Assembly: GCA_023653785.1 (NCBI GenBank) | Contig: JAMKCH010058117.1 | Coordinates: 62,001-126,000 of the forward strand | Origin: Ophioderma brevispina | Lineage: Eukaryota; Echinodermata; Ophiuroidea; Amphilepidida; Ophiodermatidae | Length of the DNA: 64,000 nt | Direction: 5' to 3' | Part shown: in pieces, positions 46,533 through 58,076 of the stretch | How the letters are laid out: each line of letters opens with the position of its first letter | How positions within the stretch are numbered: the stretch's first letter is position 1 | Translations under genes and position numbers: made by a program | Notes under the pieces: model-generated | Database searches by the model: none | Told to the model about the DNA's origin: nothing | Seen by the model: only the letters and a program-made list of their open reading frames with translations

Positions 46533-47787
46533 GTAAAGGTGAGATGAGCTAAAATGGTGAAGTATGCTGTGTGCCGAGGCCTAAGCCCAGGTGGGGGAAA
46601 GGGGGGGGGGGAGTCCCCCTCGGAAAAAAATCTTGGGGGAAATCCGGAAATACAAGTGGATTTCATGTTAAATCAGGCCCCTTTTTCGGCTCTTTACCTG
46701 CGACGGGGGAAATTTTTGCTTGGGATCGGGCAAATTTGTTGCACCTACCGGGGAAATTGCCCCCTCAGAACCACCGGGCGGCTACGCGCCCTGGCTGTGT
46801 GTGTGTGTGTTGTTGAATTCGTAGTCCACTTTCAGTCTACTAGATTGATAGGTCAGTCTATAGGTGCGCCCTGACAAAATTTGCCACAGGTTTTGTGCTG
46901 TAAGTAGCGTAAAAGCTCTACAAAACATATTCAAAGCTGAAAAGGGAAGCTGAGAACAGCTAATTTGCATTATTACATGGACTTATTTGCCCATTATTTC
47001 CGGAGTATGGTATAGTGATAATGAATGTTATGGAAAAGATTAAAACTTTCTGTTGGTATTGACTGTTTTGAATGGCTTCTGACCGCCAAAATGTGTAGCA
47101 CTTGCAATTGATATTATTACATGTGGAATGATGCGTCAATGTTAAAGATCACTGCAGTGTCCTGCCAAAATAATTTTGCATTTTAGATGATTTGTCAGAC
47201 TACAAACCCGGATGGGGAGATCTTAATTTAAAATTATTATTATGAGAGAGTTTAATTCAAACCTATGTGTCAATTAGATAACAAAGATGTAGCTAGTGCT
47301 GGGTGGGTGGGCGCGTCCCAGTGTGAAGTGAGGGATTATGATGATCTGGTCAGGTGAAAAGTAGGGTCCTTTCAGATTAATTACCAAAACTTTAGGAGGT
47401 AATTCGGTTGAAAAAAATGGGGTCATCCGTAGGAATCTTCAAGAGGTGCAACTGAGGTAAAGACCTGAACTTAAGTGCCCGTCTCTCTTCAGAGTTCCAC
47501 TGTTATGGATTATAAATTGAATGCAATGAAATTATACATTTGTTAAAAATGTGCGCGTAGGCCGCGAAAAGTTTTAATTTGGGTCTTAAAATTCTTTTAT
47601 ACTTTTATGCAAACTTGCGAAAAAAGGCTAGTGTGTAGCAAACAGGAAGGAAGTAGGGGTCATTGAGTATCTGAAGAAATTCATTTGGTAATAGCTCGGG
47701 TAATAATGTATCAATTATAATTGACACATAACCATGTAACTGTAACAATAACTTAAACAGTTTAATGAAACAAGAGTTAATATGCTG
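46533..47787. other. Intron stretch with G-run element remnant
   Basis: 46570-46800 has G-runs, AATTTTTGC-TGGG phrases and an end-like CGGGCGGCTACGCGCCCTGG, typical of the window's G-run MITEs, but its left border is unclear. A short GT microsatellite follows (46797-46812). No exon is seen to 47787. Confidence 0.4.
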
Positions 47788-47789
47788 TA

Positions 47790-48889
47790 CAGCCTGTCTC
47801 AAAAAAAATGGTACAATCAAAAACCGATTTTTTTCAATATTATATCTCAACATAAGTAAGTTGTGTTGTATATCATATTCAAGAGAAAAGACCAGGCTTT
47901 CCAGGATTTTTTGTTTCATCTCAATTGCTTATTTCAATCGAGAGATAACTCCAGTTTACTGCGGAACACAAAAATCGTGTTTGTGCCACTTTCTGGTTGA
48001 GTGAAAACGGTGAACGAATTAGTTAAACATAAGTTATTCACAATTGAACAGATATGAAATTCTTTAAAAAGGGATTAACTTCATAAAGAAACTCTAAAAG
48101 ATACGAAAACAGTTACATAATGGTGGAAGTTATGATCAGTAAGTTCTGGCTTTAAGATAAAGTGAATAACATTCCACATACTGTTGTTTGTCAGATGAGA
48201 ACATGAGCGTACAACCGGCGTACAGCAATCTGGAGGAGAGAGTTTCTATGATCTTGAAGTATCATGAAACGCAAATTCCTACCACCACTTTGATACTTTG
48301 CTTCCAAATTCAAATTTTTTATTGACTTTAACAATTAGTAAATGCACAAAGATAGTGCAATACTTTAAACCATTTCTTTGGATTTGGAGTGTTTATTTTG
48401 GTTGCAATTACATTCCTTCTGGCATGATTTTAACAGATACCAATCTTGTAATAATTCAAAGCTCCATTTCATTGACGTGCAATAAATATTTGTATTGTTT
48501 TGTTATTTATGAAAAGAAGATTTTTATAATTGAACTGATTATGTTGACTATTAAAACTTGTGTCGATAAAAGTAGACTTCCTTTGTTTACTAAATTTAAT
48601 CTGTGTTTTGTTTCTTTTTGTCAAGTTGCAATCTTTTGTGAGCTTTAAGACAGCATGGCTAGATGGGCGAAACAACTCTGCCCATACATAAAAGTGGCAC
48701 AAAATTTTGGTATATCGCACTAAATTGATTATATCTCTGGATTGACAAAAGCAAATGAGATGAAACAAACACCATTGGAAAGCCTGGTCTTTGGTCTTTA
48801 ACATTATGTCAAGTAAGAATGACTTATTTTGAAATTTCATATTTAACCAATTTTTTTTCTGATTGTACCATTTTTTTTGAGACAGGCTG
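47790..48889. mobile_element. Tc1/mariner-like element with long inverted repeats, 1.1 kb
   Basis: The ends are perfectly inverted over about 29 bases: CAGCCTGTCTCAAAAAAAAT on the left and the complement ATTTTTTTTGAGACAGGCTG on the right. TA lies on both sides (47788-47789, 48890-48891). Similarity between the arms continues for over 200 bp with indels (for example CAGGCTTTCCA and TGGAAAGCCTG). The centre has no recognisable transposase, so it is non-autonomous. It lies in the intron after V-set exon 1. Confidence 0.85.
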
Positions 48890-49269
48890 TATAGTAATCA
48901 AAATATAGGCGACAATTGCACATAGGTTTTATGGAAATTAGCAAATCTTGCAATGCTTCCTTTTTCTATCTGTTTAATATATTGTTTGGGAGGGTTTGTA
49001 CAGCAAGTTACAGCAAGAAAACCTTCTGTTTGTAGGATATTGTGTGCTTGCATTTTGACGCTAATGACAATATATTTTGTATTTTACAGTATGGTCTTTG
49101 TATCATGTTGTTCTGTACAGTACTTGTCAGAGAGTTATACTCGAAACGTCGTACCATGATCTACCTTTTTGACACCTCGTCGACTACATACTGCCTATAC
49201 TCTGGGCCATAATTTCTTGGACATAACAAACGCGCGCGTTGCTCGTTGCACGTACTGCATCTACGTGTA

Positions 49270-49288
49270 ACACGATGGTGCGCCATTA

Positions 49289-49330
<42 letters not shown>

Positions 49331-49331
49331 T

Positions 49332-49375
<44 letters not shown>
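49270..49375. repeat. (TA)n microsatellite
   Basis: About 90 bases of alternating T and A with a few interruptions. Other such tracts lie at about 53788-53872 and 54138-54178. Confidence 0.95.
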
Positions 49376-49376
<1 letters not shown>

Positions 49377-49534
49377 GTAACACACAATGATGATAAGGTG
49401 ATAAGGAAGGTATTATCAAATAAACACCGTACGGTACGATTATATGGAAATCGACATTTCAGTCAAGAACCCAAATCCAAATTCCGAAATAGAACCATTG
49501 CATTGTTAAAGCAATTATTTTGTTTCATGTAAAG

Positions 49535-49696
49535 GTATACAAACAAAAGAATAATGGTGGTGTCGAGGACGCTGACCTGATGGCCGAGAAAGCAGCAGGA
49601 GATCCCGGGGTCACGACCTATGCCCCGTACGACACAGCCAGATATAGTTATGCCCTTTCCTTATCAACTTCCGGGATTTTCGGAGGCACGACAGTG
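49535..49696 (+). pseudogene. V-set Ig-like domain, exon 2
   Basis: Acceptor TTTCATGTAAAG precedes GTA TAC AAA at 49535; the donor GTAAGA follows ACAGTG at 49697. The 162-nt exon is phase 0-0 and open. It reads VYKQKNNGGVEDADLMAEKA and continues through TTYAPYDTARYSYALSLSTS to GIFGGTTV, matching the C to D strands of a V-type domain (the VYKQ phrase follows the expected Trp). It joins codon-for-codon with exon 1 at 46434 and with the start of exon 3 at 51219. I see no lesion in this exon. It is called part of a pseudogene only because of its neighbours. Confidence 0.6.
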
Positions 49697-51218
49697 GTAA
49701 GAATTTTGATTTTTTTCTCAACATTTAAAGGTGCGTGTTCTGATCGTCTTTGGGACACCCCACCCCCCCCCCCCCCGATTTACACGGAAGTAGTATCGAT
49801 TTTGATATCAGATGAAAGGCCGTATTTTTCTCATTGTCGTCCTGAAATTGAACCCTCATTAAATCCATTTTATTCCCAAGATATAAAATAAAAAACCGCG
49901 TTTTAGTGGTTAACTATTAATATCTAGCACAGTATTGAATAGGGCTTTGCAACATGTATTATTGCGTCTTACCATCAAAACCGCAAGTTGTTTCCCACGG
50001 TACTTGATGGGGTTGTAGGGGAGTGTAGGCCTATATTCTTTTGGGATGTTAACAGTGAAAAAAAATCCCGATCAGGCAAGGTAGTTAGTGGTTCAAAGTA
50101 TGGGTGTCACTTTTGCAATAGGGCCAACTTAACATTTTGTTTTTAAATCTGGTGTGGTTTCTCAAATAAAGCAAAAAATATAAAACCTATAGAAATTTAT
50201 ATTGATTGTCGGGCGCTTTAACACACTTTTGTTAGTGCCAAAATAAACGAAAATTACACATTTTGTTAAAAATCTGGAGGTATATCAAATTAAAGATTTT
50301 ATTTATTCTTTCATTAACATTTTGGCAATATTGTCAGTTTGTCCCAGTTGCAACTTTTGGCAGCCATATTGGCCGCCATCTTGGTTTAAGCATTAGAGCA
50401 AAACAAGATACCAAAATGAATTTGGGAGGGTTGCAAACATAAAACCATTTTATGGTTGTTGCTTTATCGGCTATTACTTAGCTGATATATGACTTTTCTC
50501 AAAATTTTGACCATCTGGCGGCCATCTTGGATATCTCGAAAGCATCGGGTTTTTTCCACTATTAACATTCCAAAAGTGTTTTAGGACCCTAAAAGGCCAC
50601 TAAAGTGGTGTGGGTAAGATCTGTGGGGTGCAGGGGCATACCCAACTAATTTAGCACGTACAAAGCCAGCAAACGCTGTTTATAGCGCCCCGCGCAGCGT
50701 GGGGATAGAATGGTTTATGATACTGACCGTACCCGTAAGTGATTGTGAAAATCCTACAAGTTGATTGTGATTGTAACACAAACAGAAAGTTATATGCAAC
50801 AAATCGCGATTTCATCTCTTAAAAAACAGGGAAAAACAGAAAAGAGGTGGAAACAATACTTCAGATAAACATATCTTAGATTTAGATTTTTATATTCTTT
50901 AATAGCGTCATTGAACATATAAATGTTACAATTTGGACCAGAGGTCCTCATCACTCCACCAACATTTGAATACTGCCCTCAAAAATTGTGGGATAGCCGG
51001 ACAGAGGCCTCACCCAGACAGGGTGAGTTTAATCCTCTCCCATTATTATATAGACTCCTGATTAGCTGTGATGTGTTTTGAATTAATGTCACCGTGACAA
51101 ATCTGAAATATATTCATACCTTTGCAAGAGAATATGAATTTCATACGGAGGTGCTTGTCGGTGAATTATGTTTTCACATAGTCTACGTCTTCAAATTCAC
51201 ATCTTTTTTAATATTCAG
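49697..51218. other. Intron between V-set exons 2 and 3
   Basis: Contains a C-run (49762-49776), a single relative of the GGCGGCCATCTTGG subrepeats (about 50370-50530), and otherwise no recognised element. Confidence 0.4.
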
Positions 51219-51293
51219 GTGAAGGCATTGTGTATCGACGATTTCGCTGTACTGGTGCGTTTTCAAAGGTCCAAGTCACACAGACCTATCTGT
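51219..51293 (+). pseudogene. V-set Ig-like domain, exon 3, with frame break in the DxAxYxC motif
   Basis: A good acceptor (TTTTTTAATATTCAG) precedes 51219. In phase 0, following exon 2, it reads VKALCIDDFAV and then leaves the frame. Shifted, the DNA immediately reads YWCVFKGPSHTDLSVYQEF. The two pieces overlap at the V-set hallmark D-x-A-x-Y-x-C, so two bases (one TA of an expected TATA) appear to be missing near 51250. Possible donors are GTATCA at 51294 and GTAGGT at 51325; in the shifted frame a TGA comes just before the second. No donor gives the phase needed to enter the exon at 55037. This makes the V-set block a broken or separate gene. Confidence 0.55.
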
Positions 51294-52604
51294 GTATCAG
51301 GAATTTGAAATTGATAATTGAAAGGTAGGTATGTGATTTTCTCCCTTGTAAATGTCCTTAGGTCATGTCGCGACCGGAAGGGCACGAGCTATAGGGATTA
51401 CTCCAGAGAGACACTTCGAGTTCCAATGTTGCGCACGAGGCGGAGATAATATAATATTTGAGATGTTTCAGTATCATAAATTTGTGGCATACTGCTCGAA
51501 ATATAAACAATAACAATCGCTGACTTGACAATAATTATGAATAGATTTCAATGTGAATCATTTTTGATAACGATAGCACTTATTAATGACTTAAACATGT
51601 TGATTTGAACAAGGCTAAATTCCTAAATATTTAGCCTTGGGGACGTTATACTTCAACATTGGATGGGCTCAGGACGATGGCGCCAAGGACTCTTTCAATA
51701 TAGCAAACATCATTCAAAACGCACCAAAATCAATACCCCTGGCCTGCAAGGGGGGGGGGGGGGGGTCGGATTTATTTGACCATCCCTGTGTAACAACACA
51801 TACGGCAATTCGGAAAATGTAGCGCTATATTATACAAATTACTCAGTAAACAAAATGGTCCGTGATCTAGGGTGCCATTTCATCTGTTTGTATTGTATCG
51901 CCAGAACCCTTGTTAACTCGGGTAGTTAACAATGATCATGTACAGGTGACACCCGGGGTTTATGGGTTATTGTACATCACGCCGTGTGCGAGTTCACATT
52001 GGTGTGTTATAACACCCAAGGATGTAGTTTTATTTTTAGAATCTATATTTTTATTCGGATTTTTATTTTTGAACAATTTGGATCGAGCTACGTTGCTCAA
52101 TATTAGTCATCGATAAAGTACGACTCTGAAAAGGGGACCCACTTGTCAGCTTTGGCTTTGGGCTTTTTTCCTGCAAGAAGGAAAGGAATACACGTTAAAA
52201 TGGTCCCAGGAAATGCAAATAGAATTGATGTTTTGGTTTGGTCAAGTCTACAAGGAGGGGCTGGAAAGCATTCAATATTTGGGTTGGTGATGACATCAAT
52301 TGGGGTGGTGGTGCTATTGATTTTGAGAGAGTAAGTAATAGAAAATTCCAGGTGGATGTGTGAAGCTATTCATGAGAACTGATGAAAATTCCAATATGAT
52401 TCACTAATGATGTCAATGGTAGTTATTCTTTTTCTGGCCCTGTTATTGGAATGGAAGGTCCCCTAAAAGATTTGGAGTAGTTTTACCATCTCATCCGGGG
52501 GACCTTGAACATTCTGGATAGTACTGGCCAATTCGATTGGTTATTCATATAATTATGTGATGTAACCAACCAACCAACCAACCAACCAGGACATGGTTAA
52601 AAGC
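51294..52604. other. Non-coding, includes dispersed repeat
   Basis: 52130-52466 is the inverted relative of 29500-29800. A CCAA microsatellite (about 52565-52588) and a G-run (51750-51766) are present. No supported exon. Confidence 0.45.
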
Positions 52605-52608
52605 TTAA

Positions 52609-53530
52609 AGGTCCATGGCCCGATCGCTAATAGCCTCGTCCCCAGAACCCCAGATGTTACCGAAAGTGGTCGAAATTTTGGTATCAGAAGAAAGCTACTA
52701 TTTTTCTCATTTCCCTGTGAAATCGTAGGGCTAGAGGATGTTTGGTTTAGAAGTTATGAGCGAAAATGTATTCCATTTTTGGTTGACCAATATGAATTGT
52801 ACATAGTAATCTATGGGGCTCAGAAAATCACGTTTGTAGCTCTCACATCAAAATGGATTGAAATCATCGGCGAGAAACTTTACAGATGGGATTTTTGGGT
52901 GAAGGCCATTCTATCAAGATGAAAACTTTATATACTTAAATCGGACCATCACCCTTTAAAAGAGCATACTGATACACAGAAGGCCTATTTTGATTGGTTT
53001 CTCAGAGTTAATATCATGTTATATTATGTAATGAGCCAATTAGGAATACTGTAAGAAAGGTGGTTCATGATTTATAACCGATAATTTCTACTTTTTTTCA
53101 AAGTGGAGAATATCTCAAACACCGCCACCCGTTTTTGGAAAATCACATGAAACAGTGGACTTTATACAATCTAATAGACTCCCGCACAGATTAAAGGGGG
53201 TGGCCCGATTTAAGGATATGATAGATAGATTGGCCTTCACCCCAAAACCCCATCTGTAAAGTTTCGCGCCGATATTTCAACCCGTTTCCACGTGAGAGTT
53301 AAAAACGTGATTTTGTAAGCCCATAGAGTACTGTGTAAAATTAATATTGGTCGACGGAAAATGGGGTACATTTTCGCTCATAACTTCCAAACCAAACATA
53401 CTTTGGCCCTAAGATTTCACAGGGTAAATGAGAAAAATAGTAGCTTTCTTCTGAGACCAAAATGTTGACCACTTCCCGTAAAATCTGGGGCTTCTGGGGA
53501 CGAGGCTTTTGGCGATCGGGCCATGGACCT
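52609..53530. mobile_element. TTAA-flanked element with ~350-bp inverted arms
   Basis: The ends AGGTCCATGGCCCGATCGC and their complement are inverted repeats, with TTAA outside both (52605-52608, 53531-53534). Similarity between the arms extends over about 350 bp around a unique centre of about 220 bp, so the element could fold into a long stem. A solo arm is at 2640-3004. TTAA targets belong to piggyBac/Kolobok-type transposases; none is encoded here. Confidence 0.85.
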
Positions 53531-53534
53531 TTAA

Positions 53535-53888
53535 TGTAGCCGTATAATTCTCGAGCGCCGTTTGGTGTTTTAATTAATTCGTAATGTATATGATAGTTGG
53601 GGTAAAGCGCTCGCCAGTTAGGTGATTCATAAAATGGTCAGAATGCTCTTCGTTGTTAAAGGTGCAACGAGAGATTTTGAGGCCACCCAAATATTGTGTC
53701 ATAATAGAAATTTCATATAGATTATGCACTCAATAGATTTCTTACCTTGTATTTGGCTACAGAAATGTCTTTAAATAGAGAAAAAAGGTATATATATATA
53801 TATATAATATATATATATATATAATATATATATATATAATATATATATATATAATATATATATATATATATTACTAGATTGAACCATA
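53535..53888. other. Non-coding with (TA)n tract
   Basis: About 53788-53872 is a TA microsatellite with regularly spaced AATA interruptions. Nothing else was recognised. Confidence 0.6.
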
Positions 53889-54110
53889 GGGCGAAAATTT
53901 AATAATTCATTAGTCTATAATGAGCCTTTCTTATTATGCTAATTAATTAATATTCATGTTTCTTGTTAGCTAATGAGATTATCTCTCATTTGCATAAATT
54001 AATATTCATTTCTTTTGACGGAATAAAGCGCAAACAAAGGATAACGTTAAGGCGAAAAAGAATTTCGCCCTAACATCAAACTCTATGTTTATGAAAAGAG
54101 AATTTTGCCC
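53889..54110. mobile_element. Small MITE with GGGCGAAAATT ends
   Basis: Left GGGCGAAAATTTA and inverted right GGGCAAAATTCTC are bordered by TA on both sides (53887-53888, 54111-54112). The interior repeats GCGAAA/TTTCGCCCTA and TTAATATTCAT phrases. The TA flank is weak evidence in so AT-rich a place. Confidence 0.5.
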
Positions 54111-54112
54111 TA

Positions 54113-54133
54113 GCGTAGGATATAGTCATATAT

Positions 54134-54176
<43 letters not shown>

Positions 54177-55036
54177 GATATGCAAAAGGGCTTACATCCA
54201 TTTTTACACTTTGAGAAAAAGAAGAAACTGAAAAAACTGATAGTAGGTGTCAGTATATAGAGTTATATAATAATATAATAATTGGTGTTATAATATTTTT
54301 TACCAAAAGTAAAAACAATGTAATACAATATAAAAGTGTAAGCTTTTTCTTAATTATTAATTACCTTTAATTAAAAAAAATTTAAGTACTTTTGCAAACA
54401 ACCATTTTACCCTTTTCTAGAATCCACCATTGATACACTCTTTTGTCACTACAATATGCACCTTGATTATTGTGTTTAAAATAAAAAAAAACAAATTGAA
54501 TATCTCATTTAATTTTAATTATGAATTTTTAATTAAATTGGTCAAAATGCCATTTTCTGTGATTTTTGTAAGTATTTCCGAAACAGCAACGTTTGTTAAT
54601 TCAAATGGGTTTTTTTGTCACACATAGTGACTCAAAAAGAAATTATTCTAGTAATTTAAAAGTTAAACAACACTAAGGCTACCATAATATATAAAAAAGA
54701 AGACAATAACATTTTCCTGAGATTTTATAGCTTCTAAATGGACATTTCCGGAAATTACCACAAAGAAGGGGAAAAAATTAAGAAATTCCAGGAAGGGAAG
54801 GTGGTATGAAAGTCAAACACCAAAATTTGTATTGTTCTTGGCATTTTAACATAATAACAGGGATCCTAAATAAATCGGGATAGGCCCACTCGATCCAGAA
54901 ACTGGAGGCATACTGCATGAAATCAGTGCCTCATCGATCGGCGTAGAATAGGTGGCTCATTACATTAAAAAATACATAATGTACAATAATATACATTCAA
55001 ACATTAAAATTCAAAAGTTTCCGTTTAACATTTCAG
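54113..55036. other. AT-rich intergenic or intronic sequence
   Basis: Contains a TA tract (54138-54178) and AT-rich text. The end supplies the acceptor (AACATTTCAG) for the exon at 55037. The preceding exon of that gene was not found. Confidence 0.45.
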
Positions 55037-55225
55037 TACCGGGAGACGCCTCTCTGAGCAACAGGCAACCAAACCCAGACGACACTACGACAAGTGACAA
55101 TGAAGAAATCACCAACGTGTCTCCTGGTAGTCCGGCAACTTTCGATTGTGTAGTTGTAGGTGCAAATCCCCCAGCTCAAATCAATTGGTACATTAATGAC
55201 AATCTTGTGTCAGCCAGCACGTCAG
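55037..55225 (+). CDS. Ig-like domain 1, first half (multi-Ig gene, first visible exon)
   Basis: Acceptor TTTAACATTTCAG and donor GTATGG bracket a 189-nt open exon, phase 1 at both ends. It reads PGDASLSNRQPNPDDTTTSD, then a threonine/glutamate-rich stretch, then SPATFDCVVVGANPPAQINW and YINDNLVSASTSG. Cys and Trp are in normal Ig positions (B-strand Cys, C-strand Trp). The second Cys is in the next exon, so the domain is split by a phase-1 intron. It must be preceded by an exon ending in phase 1; none was recognised. The protein is presumably extracellular (secreted or membrane-anchored), inferred from the fold. The specific family is not recognised. Confidence 0.75.
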
Positions 55226-55600
55226 GTATGGTGAATGTTAGAATTATCTATTCTATAAGAGACCATATTGGTCTAATTGTTGTCGTGATATTCAGCCTTC
55301 AAATGCATTTCTTTACAAAGATATAGAACAAAAACTGGCGTGTTAATGGTTAATCATTAACATTAAAACATTGAATCAGCGAGCTTTATTAATTTTATTA
55401 TATATGAAGTCGTAAGAAATATACTCACCATTGCCATTTTTTCCATAGACAACTGTGTATAAGTGAGTTGGTCGTGTATAACCTCAAGACACACGAACCA
55501 CGGTGCGACGGGCCCGCACCTTCTCGCAATGGGGAAATGTTCAAATGCTAGCCATCTTTGAGAGTTTCTTCTTATTGTTATCATTATCATGTCGTTTCAG

Positions 55601-55792
55601 GCATCAGTATAAGCGTCGACGATTCACCGAATAGTGCGGAGCCAGTTCTGACTGATAGAACTAGTTCCTTAACTATTACTAACCCCCAATCCAACAATCA
55701 AGGTGACGTCATCAGGTGTGAGTCAATCCAGGACTTCGCTCAGAATGAATTGGATGTCACTGACAGCCTCAGCTTCACTCTCAATGTCCCAC
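55601..55792 (+). CDS. Ig-like domain 1, second half
   Basis: Acceptor ATGTCGTTTCAG, donor GTAAGT, 192 nt, phase 1-1, open throughout. It reads GISISVDDSPNSAEPVLTDR, then TSSLTITNPQSNNQGDVIRC, then ESIQDFAQNELDVTDSLSFT and LNVP. SSLTI is a typical E strand and VIRCES the F strand with the second Cys, which completes the domain begun at 55037. The last 90 nt are copied at 58571-58660 in a later intron. Following exons continue in phase. Confidence 0.8.
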
Positions 55793-57018
55793 GTAAGTTT
55801 TTTTCTGTATTTGTCCCAGTGTAGAAGTCATTAGAGTCCGCCGTACTTACAGTGCGACTACAATGGTAAAGAATAGGGCACGTAACTTATTTCAGTTGAC
55901 TCTTCACGCAACATTAGTTTCACGCTTTATTCCGTTGTTGTCTATGGAGCCCGGATTGTGGTTCCCGCCGGACTATAATTACTTTCACAGCAACATTTGT
56001 TTTTATTTTTACGTTCAGAAATCTGAATTTTTGACACTTTGTATGAGAAGCACAACAGATTACCATATGTCCCCATAGAGTCAACAGAATAAATTTGAAA
56101 ACGATTTATTTGAAGTTATGAGGTTGTAATATGCATGTGTTTTGTCTTAATCTGGTGTTACTCTAAAAACAGGGACAACAGTCACCGGTTAGATGAACAT
56201 CATGTGACTAAACATAACCTTTCAACTAGCACTTCGAAAATGAATTTACTATGGTATTTTTAACTTTTTGGTCATTTAAGTTTCTATATGGATCTTGACC
56301 CATTTCACCAAATCAGAATATCTGTTGTGAGTTGGTTATTATCCAAGGTACATTTAATTTTGTTATTAACAGAATAATTAATATTACCATTTTATTATTA
56401 ATAATTGTAAATTTGTATCATGATTTTTTGGACGATTGTTTGCTGCCATATGGCTGACATCGTCAGACCAGTTTAAAAGTATCGGATTGTGTCCAATACA
56501 TTCACCTATTAGGTATGGAACAGCAACAAAAAAGAAAGCAACATATTTTCAGGCTTGTCCCCCTAGAAGTTGCTAAAGGAGGTCTCCTGAACACGTTTGA
56601 TACCACCACAAAAACCTTGTACATCATGTCAGGTAAATCCACTTGGCCTCCTGGGTATCTAGCTTTTATCACACAACTTTTGACACGTGTGCGAAAAAAA
56701 TCGCATCGCGGAGTTATTGGGTTAGTAATGGGCATACCCATGACATACATCATTTTCAACAAATATGTGACCTTTGAACTTTAGTGGTTATTTGTAATGG
56801 ACTTATGTTACTATCATATACAAATGCTAATGAAAACTTCGTTAATGTTCATTAACCCAATGCTATGTCATTATGTAATTGATTTCCCTGGTCAAACATG
56901 AAACAATTATTTTGTCAAACATAATTAATTTAGTCTATTCTTAACCTAAAACAACCGTAGTTAAAATTTTATCAATCAATTTCACAAATTTCTCAACGAA
57001 TTGTAATTTAATCTACAG
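55793..57018. other. Intron of the multi-Ig gene
   Basis: No transposon border was recognised. An 89-codon frame at 56515-56784 has no similarity I recognise, and an opposing frame spans the same place; it is left uncalled. Confidence 0.5.
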
Positions 57019-57372
57019 ATGTCCCTGATGGTATGCAGATTTATGTTAGAGCACCATCTGAAAGCACCTACACGCCATATTCCAACAACGCCAACATCCC
57101 TATCTCCCCGGGGTTGACCGATTTCCGATGTGAAATCACAAATTCGAATCCTGTGGCGACAGCATCCTGGACAATAGATGGCACTGATGTTGTGGAACAT
57201 AGTAGCAGTGGCCAAATCGACAAGGGCAATGGGGTTTTCGATTACAATAGTTACATTCTTGATCGTGACTTACAGGAATGTGTAAAAGTAGTCTGTACCG
57301 CCTCTAACGAAGTTATAATCCAGCAGGGCCAAGAATCACAATGGACCAGAACAGTTAATATTCAAGTCAGAA
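57019..57372 (+). CDS. Ig-like domain 2 (single exon)
   Basis: Acceptor TTTAATCTACAG, donor GTAAGA, 354 nt, phase 1-1, one complete Ig domain. It reads VPDGMQIYVRAPSESTYTPY; the B strand has TDFRCEITNSNP, the C strand TASWTIDGTDVV, and the F strand ECVKVVCTASNEV. It ends RTVNIQVRS. Both core Cys and the Trp are present, with one extra Cys five residues before the second core Cys. Its joins to 55792 and 57687 are phase-compatible. This is the most conventional domain of the visible protein. Confidence 0.85.
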
Positions 57373-57429
57373 GTAAGAAATCACATTATTTAAAGGAAAA
57401 AAGATATTGTAACTTTGTTAGCGTTGTTA

Positions 57430-57593
57430 TGTGGAAGATGATGATGAAAATGATGCAGATGATGGTAATGATAATGAAGACGACGTCAAAGACGATGAGG
57501 ATGACGTCAATGATGATGATGTTGACGATGATGATGATGAAGGTGATGATGATGATGATAATGATGATGATGATGATGATGATGATAATGATA

Positions 57594-57629
<36 letters not shown>

Positions 57630-57650
57630 GTGATGACGATGATGATTGTT
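57430..57650 (+). repeat. (GAT/ATG)n microsatellite in intron
   Basis: A long imperfect GAT repeat begins about 60 bases after the donor of the exon at 57019. Read in frame it gives poly-Asp or poly-Met frames. These are compositional and lie between a consensus donor and a consensus acceptor, so they are not called as coding. Confidence 0.95.
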
Positions 57651-57686
57651 TGTTATTTTAGCCTTTACCTTTCGATTTCATTGCAG

Positions 57687-58076
57687 TGCCACCAGAAATA
57701 CCAGTCATAACATTGGGCGTAGGGAGCACCGATGACTGGGACGGAGACCCAGATGATGACCTAATTATCATAGTCGAAGGCAGCACGTACATCTTTGACT
57801 GTGAAGCCTCTGATGCCGATCCTGAAGCTGATATTTTGTGGACGGCTTATAACAAAGACAACCAAGCCATTGCTGATAGTGATGAACTCGACCAAAGTCT
57901 AGAAAGTGACGCTGATTGTAACTTAGAGCCTAACACCGAGAAGTACACGTTAACGGAACCAGTACTCTTGCATACTGTTCTACACGACGGTTCCCTTGAG
58001 TGTAAAGCATTTAATGACTTCTACAACGACGGTAATGGACAATCTACATCGACCAGACTTTACTTCAAAGTTTGCA
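57687..58076 (+). CDS. Ig-like module B, copy 1
   Basis: Acceptor TTTCATTGCAG, donor GTAAGT, 390 nt, phase 1-1, open. It starts PPEIPVITLGVGSTDDWDGD, has YIFDCEASDADPEADILW (Cys and Trp of an Ig fold) and an acidic insertion with an extra Cys, then VLLHTVLHDGSLECKAFND with the second core Cys, and ends LYFKVC. It is unusually acidic. Module B copy 2 at 60403 has the same length and the same special Cys positions, so the two arose by duplication. The acidic surface suggests calcium or basic-ligand contact, which is speculation. Confidence 0.85.

Noticed and set aside
51294..51324. Extension of V-set exon 3 to the stronger-looking GTAGGT donor at 51325
   Set aside because: In the frame that carries YWCVFKG a TGA precedes this donor, so it is not used in the call; the alternative donor at 51294 is also unproven.
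52143..52330. Frame with a transmembrane-like end (IFGLVMTSIGVVVLLIL) and a GTAAGT donor, tempting as a membrane exon for the V-set gene
   Set aside because: The whole stretch is a dispersed repeat with an inverted relative at 29500-29800, so the hydrophobic frame is probably chance.
56502..56784. Overlapping 86- and 89-codon frames on both strands inside an Ig intron
   Set aside because: No splice borders, no recognised similarity, and both strands equally open.
57431..57661. Poly-Asp and overlapping poly-Met frames
   Set aside because: They come from a GAT microsatellite between a good donor (57373) and a good acceptor (57686).
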